A DNA stretch of 64,000 nucleotides from Colwellia sp. MB3u-41 (GCF_014076845.1 NZ_JACGUT010000082.1:310001-374000), one strand, 5' to 3'; positions 9,957-19,257 are shown, counted from the first letter of the stretch. The notes: generated by a model not told the origin, from the letters alone. A program made the numbers and translations.

Positions 9957-11762
9957 ATGAACTTTTCTTTAGGTCAATTGCTCGTTGTACCCGCGATTAT
10001 AATTACCCTTAGCGCTTGCCAAATAGCAAGTAACAATGCAGCTTCAACTCAGAACACAGCCAATAAAAAATTTGATGCTGCGGTTCAGCAACTATTAAAT
10101 CATCGTTCAAGCAAAGGACTTTATAAACAAGATAATGTCGAAAATGAAGTCGAGAAGAAAGAAAATTTATGGCCTGATTTATCACCGCAAGCCTTAGAGA
10201 AAAAATACCAAGAACGCCTAGTAATAGCATCGGTATTTGAAGCGATCAATCAAGATGCCCTTTCAGACGATAACCAGATTAATTATTCCATTATCAAGGC
10301 GCAACTCGATAATAATATCGCTAACTATCACTTTAAATCACATTACATGCCATTCAAATCTGAGTCTGGTTTTCACTCAAATTTAAATTTTGTTATTAAT
10401 AATACAAAATTTAGAACAGAAAAAGATATTGAATTATATCTAAACAAGCTATCGGCGCTTCCTGAATATTTCGATCAAAATATTTATTGGATGCAGCAAG
10501 GGTTGGCAACCGGTATTACGCAGCCTCAAGCGGTATTAGTTGGCTATGAACAATCGATACTTGCCTTTATTCCTGAGCATATTAAAGATTCTGAGTTTCT
10601 TAAACCTTTTACCACCGCATCTAATTTAATTAACGCTAAAGTCCTAGAGGATAAAAAGCAGCAGCTTATTATAATATTAGAAGCCCAAGTGATTCCTGCT
10701 TATCAGGGCTATTATGAATTTTTTACCCAAGAATATTTTCCCAATGCACGTAAAAGCATCGGTGTTTCCGAAACGCCTAACGGTAATGAGTTTTATAGCA
10801 ACCGTGTAAAGCATTACACCACAACAGACATGACACCTGAGCAAATTCATGCATTAGGCTTAAATGAAGTTAAGCGTATCCGCAAAGAAATGGCTGAGAT
10901 TATTGCAAAAACGGGATTTGAAGGGTCTTTCACTGAGTTCACGCATTTTCTACGTACAGATCCACAATTTTACGCGAAAACACCATTAGCGCTAATTAAA
11001 GAAGCTTCATACATAGCAAAACAAATGGATGCAAAATTACCCACCTTATTTAAGCATTTACCACGGTCGCCTTATGGGGTTGCACCTGTGCCAGAAAGTA
11101 TTGCGCCTAAATATACTACGGGCCGTTATATTCGTGCGCAAAACGATAGTCAGCCGGGTTATTATTGGGTAAATACCTATGCATTAGATAAGCGCCCTCT
11201 TTATGTATTACCTGCCCTTACGTTACATGAGGGCGTGCCGGGACATCACTTGCAAATCTCGCTTAATAGCGAATTAGATAATTTACCATCATATCGCCAA
11301 AATGCTTATATTTCGGCCTTCGGTGAAGGCTGGGGTTTATATGCTGAATGGTTAGGCATTGAAGCGGGAATTTATAAAGATCATTACAGTAACTTTGGCC
11401 GATTAACCTATGAAATGTGGCGTGCCGCTCGTCTTGTGGTTGATACGGGTATGCATGTTAAAGGCTGGTCAAGAGAGCGCGCGATTAACTTTATGACTGA
11501 TAACACTGCACTCTCAACCCATAATGTAACAACAGAAATTGATCGTTATATTTCTTGGGCAGGACAAGCGTTATCCTACAAAATTGGTGAGATAACCATC
11601 AGAAATCTACGTAAAAAGACAGAAGCTAAATTAGGAAAAAACTTTGATGTGCGTGAGTTTCATCATCAAATTTTGAAAAATGGCTCGGTACCTTTACAAG
11701 TGCTAGAAGACCAAATTAACGCTTATATTAAAGCAACATTAGTAATGTTTGCTGAAAAATAG
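9957..11762 (+). CDS. DUF885 lipoprotein, predicted zinc peptidase
   Basis: 601 residues from the ATG at 9957. I prefer this start over 9831 because it gives a clean lipoprotein signal (MNFSLGQLLVVPAIIITLSAC, lipobox LSAC with Cys21). The DUF885 fold is clear: the HEGVPGHHLQ metal-binding motif and, 30 residues on, EGWGLYAEWLG, followed by TYEMWRAARLVVDTGMH and the C-terminal GQALSYKIGE. The family resembles gluzincin peptidases with an HExxxGHH motif and is thought to cleave peptides in the cell envelope; activity is inferred. Attachment to the envelope by lipid follows from the lipobox. It is monocistronic as far as can be seen. Confidence 0.85.
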   Translation: MNFSLGQLLVVPAIIITLSACQIASNNAASTQNTANKKFDAAVQQLLNHRSSKGLYKQDNVENEVEKKENLWPDLSPQALEKKYQERLVIASVFEAINQDALSDDNQINYSIIKAQLDNNIANYHFKSHYMPFKSESGFHSNLNFVINNTKFRTEKDIELYLNKLSALPEYFDQNIYWMQQGLATGITQPQAVLVGYEQSILAFIPEHIKDSEFLKPFTTASNLINAKVLEDKKQQLIIILEAQVIPAYQGYYEFFTQEYFPNARKSIGVSETPNGNEFYSNRVKHYTTTDMTPEQIHALGLNEVKRIRKEMAEIIAKTGFEGSFTEFTHFLRTDPQFYAKTPLALIKEASYIAKQMDAKLPTLFKHLPRSPYGVAPVPESIAPKYTTGRYIRAQNDSQPGYYWVNTYALDKRPLYVLPALTLHEGVPGHHLQISLNSELDNLPSYRQNAYISAFGEGWGLYAEWLGIEAGIYKDHYSNFGRLTYEMWRAARLVVDTGMHVKGWSRERAINFMTDNTALSTHNVTTEIDRYISWAGQALSYKIGEITIRNLRKKTEAKLGKNFDVREFHHQILKNGSVPLQVLEDQINAYIKATLVMFAEK

Positions 11763-12174
11763 ACTAAAACCAGTAAAAAAATAATTATCTTTAACGTAAA
11801 AAACTAAAATTTATATTAATTTGTTCAACAATATAAAATTATATTCAGCCGTTAGTTCATAGATTAATGTGGATGATTGTTCCGACCTCACAAAATAAAG
11901 TATTTATTTTTCCTCTACCTCTAATACTTTCAACATTAACATTGGCCAAACTATTGTTATATGTAAGGTAGACTTTTATTTTTCTATGACGTAGCCCACC
12001 CCAAAAAGTTAATAACTTGTGAGCATTGAATTAAAATTTAGTTAAGGGGTGGATAAAAACAATAATGTAGAATTAAATGATTAATTGAAACGTTTGAAGT
12101 TGAAGAGCTAGAAGAGCGTTTAGAATTTGCAGGTTGTCATTGGGGTAATAGTGTTGGTGCAGAGGGGGCCATAC
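11763..12174. other. Intergenic stretch holding a start-less, peptide-precursor-like frame
   Basis: The first 300 bases hold nothing I recognise. From 12081 to 12236 a 51-codon frame reads LIETFEVEELEERLEFAGCHW and then ends in an acidic, aromatic-rich tail (INYYDYLYHRL). It follows an AAGGGGTGG Shine-Dalgarno-like stretch near 12044, but has no start codon in frame: the nearby ATG at 12077 is one base out of phase. Its 3' part overlaps, in another frame, the signal peptide of the following lipoprotein gene. Confidence 0.35.
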
Positions 12175-12651
12175 ATGAAGATGATGGTAATATTGCTTGC
12201 ATTAACTACTATGATTATCTCTATCATCGGCTGTGACGAAAATAAAGCTGAAATAAAGAGCATTGACGGTGAATACAGTTCTGTTAGTTCATTAGAGAAG
12301 AATAGTAAAGCAGAAGTAAAACTTGACGTATTTATTAATTTTTCATGTTTACATTGTTATAACTCCCACAAAATAATGTAGACCTTACAAAAAAAATATG
12401 GAAAACGACTAGCTGGCATATTTAGACCTTTAATCAAAAAAGGCACTAACGATAGTATACTGAGGCTTTTTCATATAGCGCACGAAGAAAATAAAGAAGC
12501 TCTTGCTATAGAGTCATTCTACCATGCTAAATTTAAAGAAAATTTAGATTTATCTGAGCCTGAAGTTATCGTGAATATTGCTAAAAAATTAGAACTCACA
12601 AATGAGTATCATAAAATGAATCGAAAAAGTGTGCAGTTAGCTTTGTATTAG
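12175..12651 (+). pseudogene. DsbA/thioredoxin-fold lipoprotein with an in-frame TAG
   Basis: From ATG 12175 the product has a lipoprotein signal (MKMMVILLALTTMIISIIGC) and then VFINFSCLHCYNSHK, a CxxC-type thiol-disulfide site (CLHC) in the position of the CPHC site of DsbA proteins. A TAG at 12379-12381 stops it at codon 69. The frame continues for 89 codons (TLQKKYGKRLAGIFRPL, then a helical stretch) to a second TAG at 12649. The helical insert and thioredoxin return are not complete, so the gene is broken at more than one place. A separate open frame then runs to the TPR gene start; I do not recognise it. Original role: probably an envelope oxidoreductase. Confidence 0.65.
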
Positions 12652-12783
12652 AAAAAATATCCAAAAATTACTACTGGGAAAGCTTTTTAACGGATAATGG
12701 GAAAGGTAAACTTTGGGTAGTTAAAATATTGAGAAAAATTTTAATAAAATCTCAGTACTATACAAATTCACAATGGAAAAATA

Positions 12784-13740
12784 ATGACATTGATTCATAA
12801 AATACGAAAAACTTGGTTATATATACTATTTTTTGCCTTGAATTTTTTATTGGTTAGCGCATCAGCACAGACTTCATCTGCTGTCACTATGTCAAAAGGC
12901 AATCACTTATATCAACAAGCACAACAAGCTGAAGAAGATAAACAATACGAAAAAGCGTTAGAGTATATTGAACAAGCTGAGATACTTACGTCAAATAATA
13001 GTGAAATTTATCTATTACACGCCAAAATTTTTAGCAAACTAATAAACAATGCCAGCATATTTAGTATTAGGGGCTATTTTGTTGGTATGCGTGAAAATTT
13101 GGAGAAAGTTCTGCAGTTAACGCCAAATCATATTAAAGCAAAGCATTTGCTTGTTGATCTTTATATGATGCTGCCTGGTTTTTTGGGAGGAGACAAAGAA
13201 AGGGCACAAATATTAGCAGACCAACTTCATAAGCAAGATCCAATCGAAGGGAATATTGCCAACGCTAATATTCACATACAAGAAGAGAGTTATTCCGCGG
13301 CTATTCATTTACTCCAAACAAGCATAGCTTTAGCCCCTCAAAGATTAAAAATACAAATAGATCTTGCCGAGTTACTCAGCAAAGTAGGAGAAAATGTAGA
13401 GGCTATGTCACTCTATTTGTCATTAAGCGGATATATTCAAAATATGGAATCAATGGATGATAATGCATCCCAGCAGCTATCAATTGTCTTATGGGAGATA
13501 AGTGCCCTTGCATTACAAGAAAAAAATTACTTTATCGAAGCTGAATCGGCAATGACAACTTATATTAAATTACATAATTCAGATGATAAAAAACTAGGTA
13601 GGGGTTATATGCGACTTGCAGATATATACCTATCACAAGATAAAAGTGATTTTGCAAAAACTTTACTTAACAATGCAAAAACAATCATAAATAACAAAAA
13701 AACAATTGATAAAATTAATAATAAACTCAAATCTATATGA
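12784..13740 (+). CDS. Exported TPR-repeat protein
   Basis: 318 residues. An N-terminal signal peptide (basic KIRKTW, then a hydrophobic core ending in SASAQ) suggests a periplasmic protein. Behind it are several tetratricopeptide-like helical pairs: NHLYQQAQQAEEDKQYEKAL, then AEILTSNNSEIYLLHAKIF, MRENLEKVLQLTPNHIKAKH and YSAAIHLLQTSIALAPQ. A glycine-rich linker PGFLGGDKERA sits between two of them. TPR proteins act as assembly platforms; the partner is not known. It overlaps the start of the broken idi gene by four bases (ATGA), so they were once one transcription unit. It is the only intact gene in this decaying patch. Confidence 0.72.
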   Translation: MTLIHKIRKTWLYILFFALNFLLVSASAQTSSAVTMSKGNHLYQQAQQAEEDKQYEKALEYIEQAEILTSNNSEIYLLHAKIFSKLINNASIFSIRGYFVGMRENLEKVLQLTPNHIKAKHLLVDLYMMLPGFLGGDKERAQILADQLHKQDPIEGNIANANIHIQEESYSAAIHLLQTSIALAPQRLKIQIDLAELLSKVGENVEAMSLYLSLSGYIQNMESMDDNASQQLSIVLWEISALALQEKNYFIEAESAMTTYIKLHNSDDKKLGRGYMRLADIYLSQDKSDFAKTLLNNAKTIINNKKTIDKINNKLKSI

Positions 13741-14253
13741 CAAAAGTAATGAAATACGTAGTATTAGTTGATGAAAAAACAATGTATTAGGGACTAGAAA
13801 TAAGGCAGACGTCCATAGGGAAAAACACCATTATATAGAGCATGTTCTGTTTTTATTTTTGATAATAAACAACGTTTATTGCTACAGCAAAGAGCAGTAC
13901 ATAAAAAACATGGCCATTAGTTTGGTCAAACTCTTGCTGTGGCTACCCTATGTTGACAGAATCAAATATCGAAGCGGTTAAAAGGCGATGTCAATTTGAG
14001 TTAGGCATTGATGTTCTAGAAGTTACCATTGCAATTATCAGCTTATTTATCAAAGAGTTATTGGTGATTGATTTACTCTATCTTGGTTGTTAGATATAAC
14101 GGTGAATTAAATATTAATACCGATGAGGTAAAATCTACACAATGGATTCATTGGAAGAATTGGTTACAGCAAATTGAAACTTCATCTAACCTCTATTCAC
14201 AATGGTGTATTGAAGAAAGTTACATACCGGAACGGTCAAAAAATTTTAAATAA
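13737..14253 (+). pseudogene. idi: Isopentenyl-diphosphate delta-isomerase (type 1, Nudix), frameshifted
   Basis: The pieces of a type 1 IDI appear in order but in different frames: KYVVLVDEK at the start, LLLQQRAVHKKHG in the first third, then WSNSCCGYP (the active-site Cys region, normally WTNSxCGHP) and EAVKRRCQFELGID (the Nudix-like helix), and last VVRYNGELNINTDEVKSTQW with SQWCIEESY. At least two frame changes and several stops separate them. The catalytic His of the CGHP motif is also Tyr here. The enzyme interconverts isopentenyl and dimethylallyl diphosphate and is dispensable where the MEP pathway makes both. The gene began with an ATGA overlap on the TPR gene. Confidence 0.88.
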
Positions 14254-14290
14254 TGGCTTTCACAAATCAATAGTTATCCTCCCAAGAGTA

Positions 14291-15058
14291 ATGAAACTGA
14301 CTTTTTTTAATAAAAACTATATAGCGCTCACTGCTTCTGTTGTTATTCACGTGATTATTTTACTTTCATTAAAAGGGGTCGTGCCCTCTTTACCTGAAAA
14401 AAAATTAGCACAAAAAAAAATCATCAAAAGTTATTTATATAATTCATCAATAGATGAAATCAAAATCATCAAAAGTAAAGACATAATCGATGCTCAAAAA
14501 ACTAATAGCTACATTGTAAAATCAACTAAAGTTGATAAACATGAATTGCCAAAACCAGAAACAAGTAAAACGATTACAAATAACGGTCCTGCTTCAAATA
14601 AGATAAAAAACACACTAAAGTCAGCCACAACGGTGAGTACTTCAGTATCAAAAAAACCTGAAGAAAATTAGAATAAAGTAATTGATTTTTCTGCATATGA
14701 ACAATTGAATAAATTAAAATTGTCTATTAATAATAAAGTAATTAAAGAAGCGCTAGTTGAGTCTCAACGTTTTGAGTCCATGTCTTTAATGCATGCAGAT
14801 CCTGAACCTGTCCCTCACTCAATAACAAAAACTGAAAGCGTACTTGAAGGGGCGAAAAAAATGAATATGAGGACCTCTCATTATGGTAATACCACAGTAT
14901 ATAAAGATAACAATGGTCTCTGCACTAGCGTTACTGATATGAGTTATTTAGGTCTTGGACCCATGAAGAAAACTCGAATACGTCGATGTAGTGAATCTAA
15001 ATTTGACAAAACATTTCGCCTTCATATGAAGGACGTTTTAAGAAAACTAGGAAAATAA
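14291..15058 (+). pseudogene. TonB-like single-span protein with one in-frame TAG
   Basis: From ATG 14291 the product begins with one transmembrane segment (YIALTASVVIHVIILLSL), the N-terminal anchor layout of TonB-like energy transducers, then a Lys/Pro/Thr-rich periplasmic linker. A TAG at 14669-14671 stops it after SKKPEEN (126 codons). The same frame stays open for 128 more codons, NKVIDFSAYEQLN to LRKLGK, with no other stop. The C-terminal part has two cysteines (GLCTSV and RRCSES) and does not look like a canonical TonB C-terminal domain, so the name is a resemblance only. No ExbB or ExbD genes are near. The lesion fits a single CAG to TAG change. Confidence 0.65.
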
Positions 15059-15097
15059 ACTTATTAAAACTCTCAGTTATTGATATAGAAAATTATA

Positions 15098-15126
15098 AGT
15101 TTACCGTTTAACCAAGCAGGTAAACT
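15098..15126 (-). terminator. Hairpin downstream of moeB
   Basis: Arms AGTTTACC and GGTAAACT, 8 bp, around a 13-base loop, 22 bases beyond the moeB stop. Only a weak T-rich run follows on the minus strand, so the terminator call is tentative. Confidence 0.4.
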
Positions 15127-15147
15127 GCCTGACTAGTAAGATATAAC

Positions 15148-15906
15148 TTAGCAATCGCCACAAACTGGACAATCGGGCTGTTTTTTCAAGCTAAATTGTT
15201 GCCATTGGTTTGATAAACCATCAAACATATTTAGCTGGTTAATATGTATCGCATTGCCTGTTAATAACTTTATGGCTTGCAACGATTGCATACCTGCAAC
15301 AATCGCTAATACAGGTCCGACAATACCTACGGTTTGGCAGTTATTTGTTGGCGCTTTTTCACTGGCAGGAAATAAGCATTGATAACAGGCACTTTCTGGG
15401 TCACGAGGGTCAACCACTAACTGTTGACCGTCAAATCCCGTAGCTGCCCCCACAATTAATGGCGTTTTTTTATCAACACACACTTGGTTCAATAAATAAC
15501 GCGTCGCGATATTATCAGTACAGTCGATTACCACATCGACCTGCTCAATATAATAGTGAGCTAATTCTGTATCGAGCATTTCATCAATCACCTCAACCGT
15601 AATATCACTATTATGCTGTTGTAATTTTTCTGCGCCAATATCCGCTTTATTTGTACCAACATCACTTTCGGTAAATAATATTTGCCGTTGTAGATTAGTT
15701 ATATCAACGTTGTCGCCATCAGCAATAAACAAAGTACCAACGCCTGCTGCAGCTAAATATAAGCTCACTGGGTTACCTAAGCCGCCCATACCAACAATGA
15801 GTACTTTAGCATCGCGCAAAGCTAACTGGCCATTCTCACCTATTTTTTTTAGCATAATTTGGCGACTGTAACGTAGTTGTTCGTGTTGAGATAACATAAG
15901 CAGCAT
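15148..15906 (-). CDS. moeB: Molybdopterin-synthase adenylyltransferase (HesA/MoeB/ThiF family)
   Basis: 252 residues, the usual MoeB length. It has the ATP-binding glycine motif GMGGLGNPVSLYLAAAGVG (about residues 37-55), the Arg finger region NLQRQILF, the Asp of DCTDNIATR, and the two Cys pairs that hold zinc: CYQC and CPVC. MoeB adenylates the C-terminal glycine of MoaD so that it can receive sulfur. Members of this family also serve ThiS, but being last in a run of moa and mod genes and having moaD nearby favours MoeB. An AGGAA stretch lies just before the ATG at 15906; a second ATG nine bases on is also possible. Confidence 0.9.
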   Translation of the reverse strand: MLLMLSQHEQLRYSRQIMLKKIGENGQLALRDAKVLIVGMGGLGNPVSLYLAAAGVGTLFIADGDNVDITNLQRQILFTESDVGTNKADIGAEKLQQHNSDITVEVIDEMLDTELAHYYIEQVDVVIDCTDNIATRYLLNQVCVDKKTPLIVGAATGFDGQQLVVDPRDPESACYQCLFPASEKAPTNNCQTVGIVGPVLAIVAGMQSLQAIKLLTGNAIHINQLNMFDGLSNQWQQFSLKKQPDCPVCGDC

Positions 15907-15937
15907 AGTTTCCTAAAGAAGATTAATAACGTTTACA

Positions 15938-17011
15938 TTAGCGCAGTGAACGCACTGCATTCGCTTTAAATTGAATAAATATACTTTGGCCTATCGTTAA
16001 CGATAAACGTTTAGCTGACCATGTAGTGATCGTCACAAAGAATTTTTGCTCCGAACAAGTTACAGTTAACAGCACTTGCTTATCACTTTTGTCAAAACAG
16101 GTTATGGTCCCAAACAAATGATTAACAATAGAGCTTTCGATAGGCTCATGTAAGGTGATACTAATATCACTTGCCGCAATAATACAGCGTACTTTTTTTG
16201 CTTTGTTAGGCTCATGATCACAAGCAATAAATATTTGCTGTTCGCCCAATGCTAAGCTTGTTAAACCGTACTCAGGTAAGTGCGATTTTACAGTTAACGA
16301 CAAACTGGTTTGGTGCAATATTTCGTTATTTGTTGTCAATTGATGAATAACTTCGTGGATATCACCATGATGACTCACTTTGCCAGACGATATCACCAAC
16401 AAATTATCAGCAAGCTGTTGAAGCTCGTCTAAAGAATGGCTGACGTATAGCATGGGTAAATTAAGCTGCTGTTTCACTTTTTCGAGTACGGCTAGTAATG
16501 TTATTTTATTTCTATCATCGAGAGCACTCAGCGGCTCATCAAGTAATAATAATTGGGGCTCTGCTAACAAGGCTCTTGCTAACGCTACTCGCTGTTGTTC
16601 CCCCCCAGATAGTTGAGTAACGGCTTTACCAAGCAAGGGTTTTAATTGCGTTAATTCGATTATTTCTGAGAAATCAAGGACACAATTCTTATTACGTTTT
16701 TGACCGTAATGCAGGTTATCTTCAACACTTAAATGAGGGAATAAACGACTATTTTGAAAGACTAAGCCGATATTACGTTGCTGCGGAGCCACAAAGGTTT
16801 TTGTTGCACTGTTAAGTAGTTCATCGTTATCAATAGATAGTGTGCCGTGCGCCTGCTTTTCAAGCCCTGCGATCACTTTTAATAACGTCGACTTTCCTGA
16901 ACCTGAATGCCCAAAAACGCCGGTAATACCACACAAGGATATTTTTTCGTCGACAGACAATAAAAAGTCGTCATGTTGAACAATAAAATTAAGCGCTAAT
17001 TCAGCCATCAA
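15938..17011 (-). CDS. modC: Molybdate ABC transporter ATP-binding protein
   Basis: 357 residues. Walker A is GHSGSGKSTLLKVI (about residues 35-48), the ABC signature is LSGGEQQRVALARAL, Walker B is LLLLDEPLSALD, and the H-loop is in LYVSHSLDE. The C-terminal third after about residue 290 is the molybdate-binding MOP domain (ASDISITLHEP, then SIVNHLFGTITCFDKSD). It drives import of molybdate through ModB and is a peripheral inner-membrane protein. The start overlaps the modB stop by 11 bases, which implies coupled translation. Confidence 0.95.
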   Translation of the reverse strand: MMAELALNFIVQHDDFLLSVDEKISLCGITGVFGHSGSGKSTLLKVIAGLEKQAHGTLSIDNDELLNSATKTFVAPQQRNIGLVFQNSRLFPHLSVEDNLHYGQKRNKNCVLDFSEIIELTQLKPLLGKAVTQLSGGEQQRVALARALLAEPQLLLLDEPLSALDDRNKITLLAVLEKVKQQLNLPMLYVSHSLDELQQLADNLLVISSGKVSHHGDIHEVIHQLTTNNEILHQTSLSLTVKSHLPEYGLTSLALGEQQIFIACDHEPNKAKKVRCIIAASDISITLHEPIESSIVNHLFGTITCFDKSDKQVLLTVTCSEQKFFVTITTWSAKRLSLTIGQSIFIQFKANAVRSLR

Positions 17012-17723
17012 TTAAGCCTCTTTGATTTATTCGCTTATTTTTAGTTGGACGATTAAGTAAATAAATCAACGACAATAAAACAAGAGAAGAGATGACTAAA
17101 CTGATTGAAATAATATGCGCTTGAGCATAGTCAAACGCTTCAACATGATCAAACAAGGCGATTGAAAGCACACGTGTTTCACCAGGAATATTACCGCCAA
17201 TCATCAAGACCACACCAAACTCCCCTACCGTATGAGCAAAGCCTAAACTGGCTGCGGTAATAAAGCTCGCTTTGGTAATTGGTAATACAATCGTGAAAAA
17301 TCGATCAAAGGCGCTAGCACCTAACATAGCAGCCGCTTCTAATAAGTCGTCACCCAATTGCTCAAAAGCCTTTTGCAGTGGCTGAACAACAAAGGGGAGT
17401 GAATACAACACTGAACCAATAACAATGGCCGAAAAACTAAAGGCGAGTTGTTGTCCCGTTGCTTGTTGCCAAATTTGTCCGGGCAAATATTGCGGCGAAA
17501 ATAGCAGTAATAAATAAAAACCCAATACGGTTGGAGGTAAGACTAAAGGTAAAGCCACTAAAGCCTCGATAAAAACTTTCGCTCGACTTTGCATTTTAGC
17601 GAGAAACCATGCTAGCGGAGTACCGATTAACATCAGAATAATGGTGGTAATACCTGCCATTTTAAGTGTGGTGATCAGCGCAAGAATATCAGGATGGGTA
17701 TTATTCACGGGTGTTACCTTCAT
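17001..17723 (-). CDS. modB: Molybdate ABC transporter permease
   Basis: 240 residues with about five hydrophobic helices, and the cytoplasmic EAA loop EAAAMLGASAFDRFFTIVLP that docks onto the ATPase. The conserved ALPLVLPPTVLGFYLL segment is typical of ModB. It forms the inner-membrane channel for molybdate. It overlaps modA by 23 bases and modC by 11, so the three are one translational unit. Length fits the family. Confidence 0.95.
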   Translation of the reverse strand: MKVTPVNNTHPDILALITTLKMAGITTIILMLIGTPLAWFLAKMQSRAKVFIEALVALPLVLPPTVLGFYLLLLFSPQYLPGQIWQQATGQQLAFSFSAIVIGSVLYSLPFVVQPLQKAFEQLGDDLLEAAAMLGASAFDRFFTIVLPITKASFITAASLGFAHTVGEFGVVLMIGGNIPGETRVLSIALFDHVEAFDYAQAHIISISLVISSLVLLSLIYLLNRPTKNKRINQRGLIDG

Positions 17724-18519
17724 CTTTCATTCCATTGAGTTTCGCATACCCTGATTCAGCAATAAATTGCTGAGCTTGCTTGCTCATTAACAATGAAACA
17801 AAACGCTGGGCTTGTTGAATGTTTTTACTGCGCTTTAAAATCACTAATTGCTGTTTTATTGGCTGATGGAAATGAGAAGGTATTAACACGCCCTTAAAAT
17901 GGTTCAACACTAATTGGCTATTACTGACGATACCTAAGTTTACCGCTTGTGAACGTGTTTGCTGAAACGTTTGAATAATATTAATACCTTGAATGAGCCT
18001 TGTTTTATAACTGTCCCACAATTGTAAATGTTCTAACACCTGTTTTGCCGCTTTTCCATAAGGAGCAATTTTAGGATTAGCGATAGCCAAACGGTGCTGG
18101 TTATTTTTCAAAGCAGTCAACACATCAGTGGTGATCTCTTTTTTGGCAGACCAAAGCGCTAACGCCCCATAAGCATAAGTTTGCTGACTATCTTTAACCG
18201 CTAAATCGGCTGTAGTTAATAATTGTGGTCGCTTAGTATCAGCAGATAAGAATACATCAAAAGAAGCGCCATGTTGAATTTGAAGAAATAAGGTACCGCT
18301 AGAAGCAGCAATAATTATGGGTTTAGGAAAATTTTCTTGATTGAGGTTAAAACGCGCTAATAGTTTTGTTAAGGTCGGGGCGAAGTTAGAAGCTACGGCA
18401 ATACGTAAAGGTTTATCATCGAAGCCTAACGTGTTTTTAGCCCTAACGTCAGTTGATGAAAGAAATAGCAGCACGATAAATATAAAGCTAGCTAATGCAC
18501 GAGTTAGCAATAAGCTCAC
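17701..18519 (-). CDS. modA: Molybdate-binding periplasmic protein
   Basis: 272 residues. A signal peptide of about 27 residues (SFIFIVLLFLSSTDVRA) is followed by the ModA start LRIAVASNFAPTLTKL and the oxyanion-binding SSGTLFLQIQHGASFDVFLSAD region. Later landmarks are IANPKIAPYGKAAKQVLE and NLGIVSNSQLV. It captures molybdate (or tungstate) in the periplasm for ModBC. It lies two bases behind moaE, so cofactor synthesis and metal uptake share one transcript. Confidence 0.94.
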   Translation of the reverse strand: MSLLLTRALASFIFIVLLFLSSTDVRAKNTLGFDDKPLRIAVASNFAPTLTKLLARFNLNQENFPKPIIIAASSGTLFLQIQHGASFDVFLSADTKRPQLLTTADLAVKDSQQTYAYGALALWSAKKEITTDVLTALKNNQHRLAIANPKIAPYGKAAKQVLEHLQLWDSYKTRLIQGINIIQTFQQTRSQAVNLGIVSNSQLVLNHFKGVLIPSHFHQPIKQQLVILKRSKNIQQAQRFVSLLMSKQAQQFIAESGYAKLNGMKDEGNTRE

Positions 18520-18521
18520 CG

Positions 18522-19004
18522 CTATTTACTCCACGCCTGTGCTTTTTCTTTATCACTGGTTTTCGCTTCTAACCAGCTTTCACCCAGTTCAGTGAGTTCT
18601 TTTTTCCAAAACGGTGCTTTTACTTTCAAAAAATCCATAATGAATTCGTTAGCGGCAAAGGCATCTTGACGATGCTTGCTGGTTACACCCACAAAAACAA
18701 TTTGTTCACCAATGGCTAACTGACCTATACGATGAATAACTTTTACGCGGCCAATATTCCAACGTTGTTTCGCTGTTTCAATAATTTCAGCTAACAGCTT
18801 TTCAGTCATGTCTGGGTAATGCTCAAGGAATAACCCTCTTACTTTTAGCCCTAAATTATTATTGCGCACGCGACCGCTAAAAGTCACTACTGCGCCATCT
18901 TCAACGTTATGTTTCTCTAAAAGATTAACTTCAACACCGTGATCAAAGTCTTCGGTTTGAATACTAATCTCTGGGTAGTTATTAATGAGACTCGTCATAT
19001 TCAC
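18522..19004 (-). CDS. moaE: Molybdopterin synthase large subunit
   Basis: 160 residues. The lysines and surrounding motif of the active site are present in FLKVKAPFWKKELTELGESW near the C-terminus, and GAVVTFSGRVRNNNLG, EHYPDMTEKLL and VIHRIGQLAIGEQIVFVGV are all standard MoaE segments. With MoaD it adds two sulfurs to cyclic pyranopterin monophosphate to make molybdopterin in the cytoplasm. The gene follows moaD with four bases between. Confidence 0.96.
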   Translation of the reverse strand: MNMTSLINNYPEISIQTEDFDHGVEVNLLEKHNVEDGAVVTFSGRVRNNNLGLKVRGLFLEHYPDMTEKLLAEIIETAKQRWNIGRVKVIHRIGQLAIGEQIVFVGVTSKHRQDAFAANEFIMDFLKVKAPFWKKELTELGESWLEAKTSDKEKAQAWSK

Positions 19005-19008
19005 TATT

Positions 19009-19257
19009 TTATCCTCCGGTGACGGGTGGAAAGAAAGCGACTTCGTCTCCTGCTTTCACCGAAAAGTCACGATTAACCATTTGATGATTAACCGCACAAA
19101 GTAATGAATTATTCGTTAAATAATGTTGCCAGTCATTATTTTGTTGCCCTAAAGCCAATTTTACTTCTGCAACGGTATTAACGTTCGTCGCACTTATTTC
19201 AGTACCGCCACAGCCGAGTTCTTCACGTAGAGCAGCAAAAAATATCACTTTGATCAT
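19009..19257 (-). CDS. moaD: Molybdopterin synthase sulfur carrier subunit
   Basis: 82 residues, a ubiquitin-fold protein with the required C-terminal Gly-Gly (FFPPVTGG). The N-terminus IKVIFFAALREELG and the GDEVAFFPPV stretch are standard. The terminal glycine is adenylated by MoeB and converted to thiocarboxylate, then donates sulfur to MoaE. It sits between moaC and moaE with 3-4 base gaps. Confidence 0.96.
   Translation of the reverse strand: MIKVIFFAALREELGCGGTEISATNVNTVAEVKLALGQQNNDWQHYLTNNSLLCAVNHQMVNRDFSVKAGDEVAFFPPVTGG

Noticed and set aside
4964-15058. Amber codon reassignment in this organism
   Set aside because: Only a few genes are affected, all non-essential-looking and in or near decaying DNA, and there is no sign of suppressor tRNA in the window. 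Pseudogenisation is the simpler reading.
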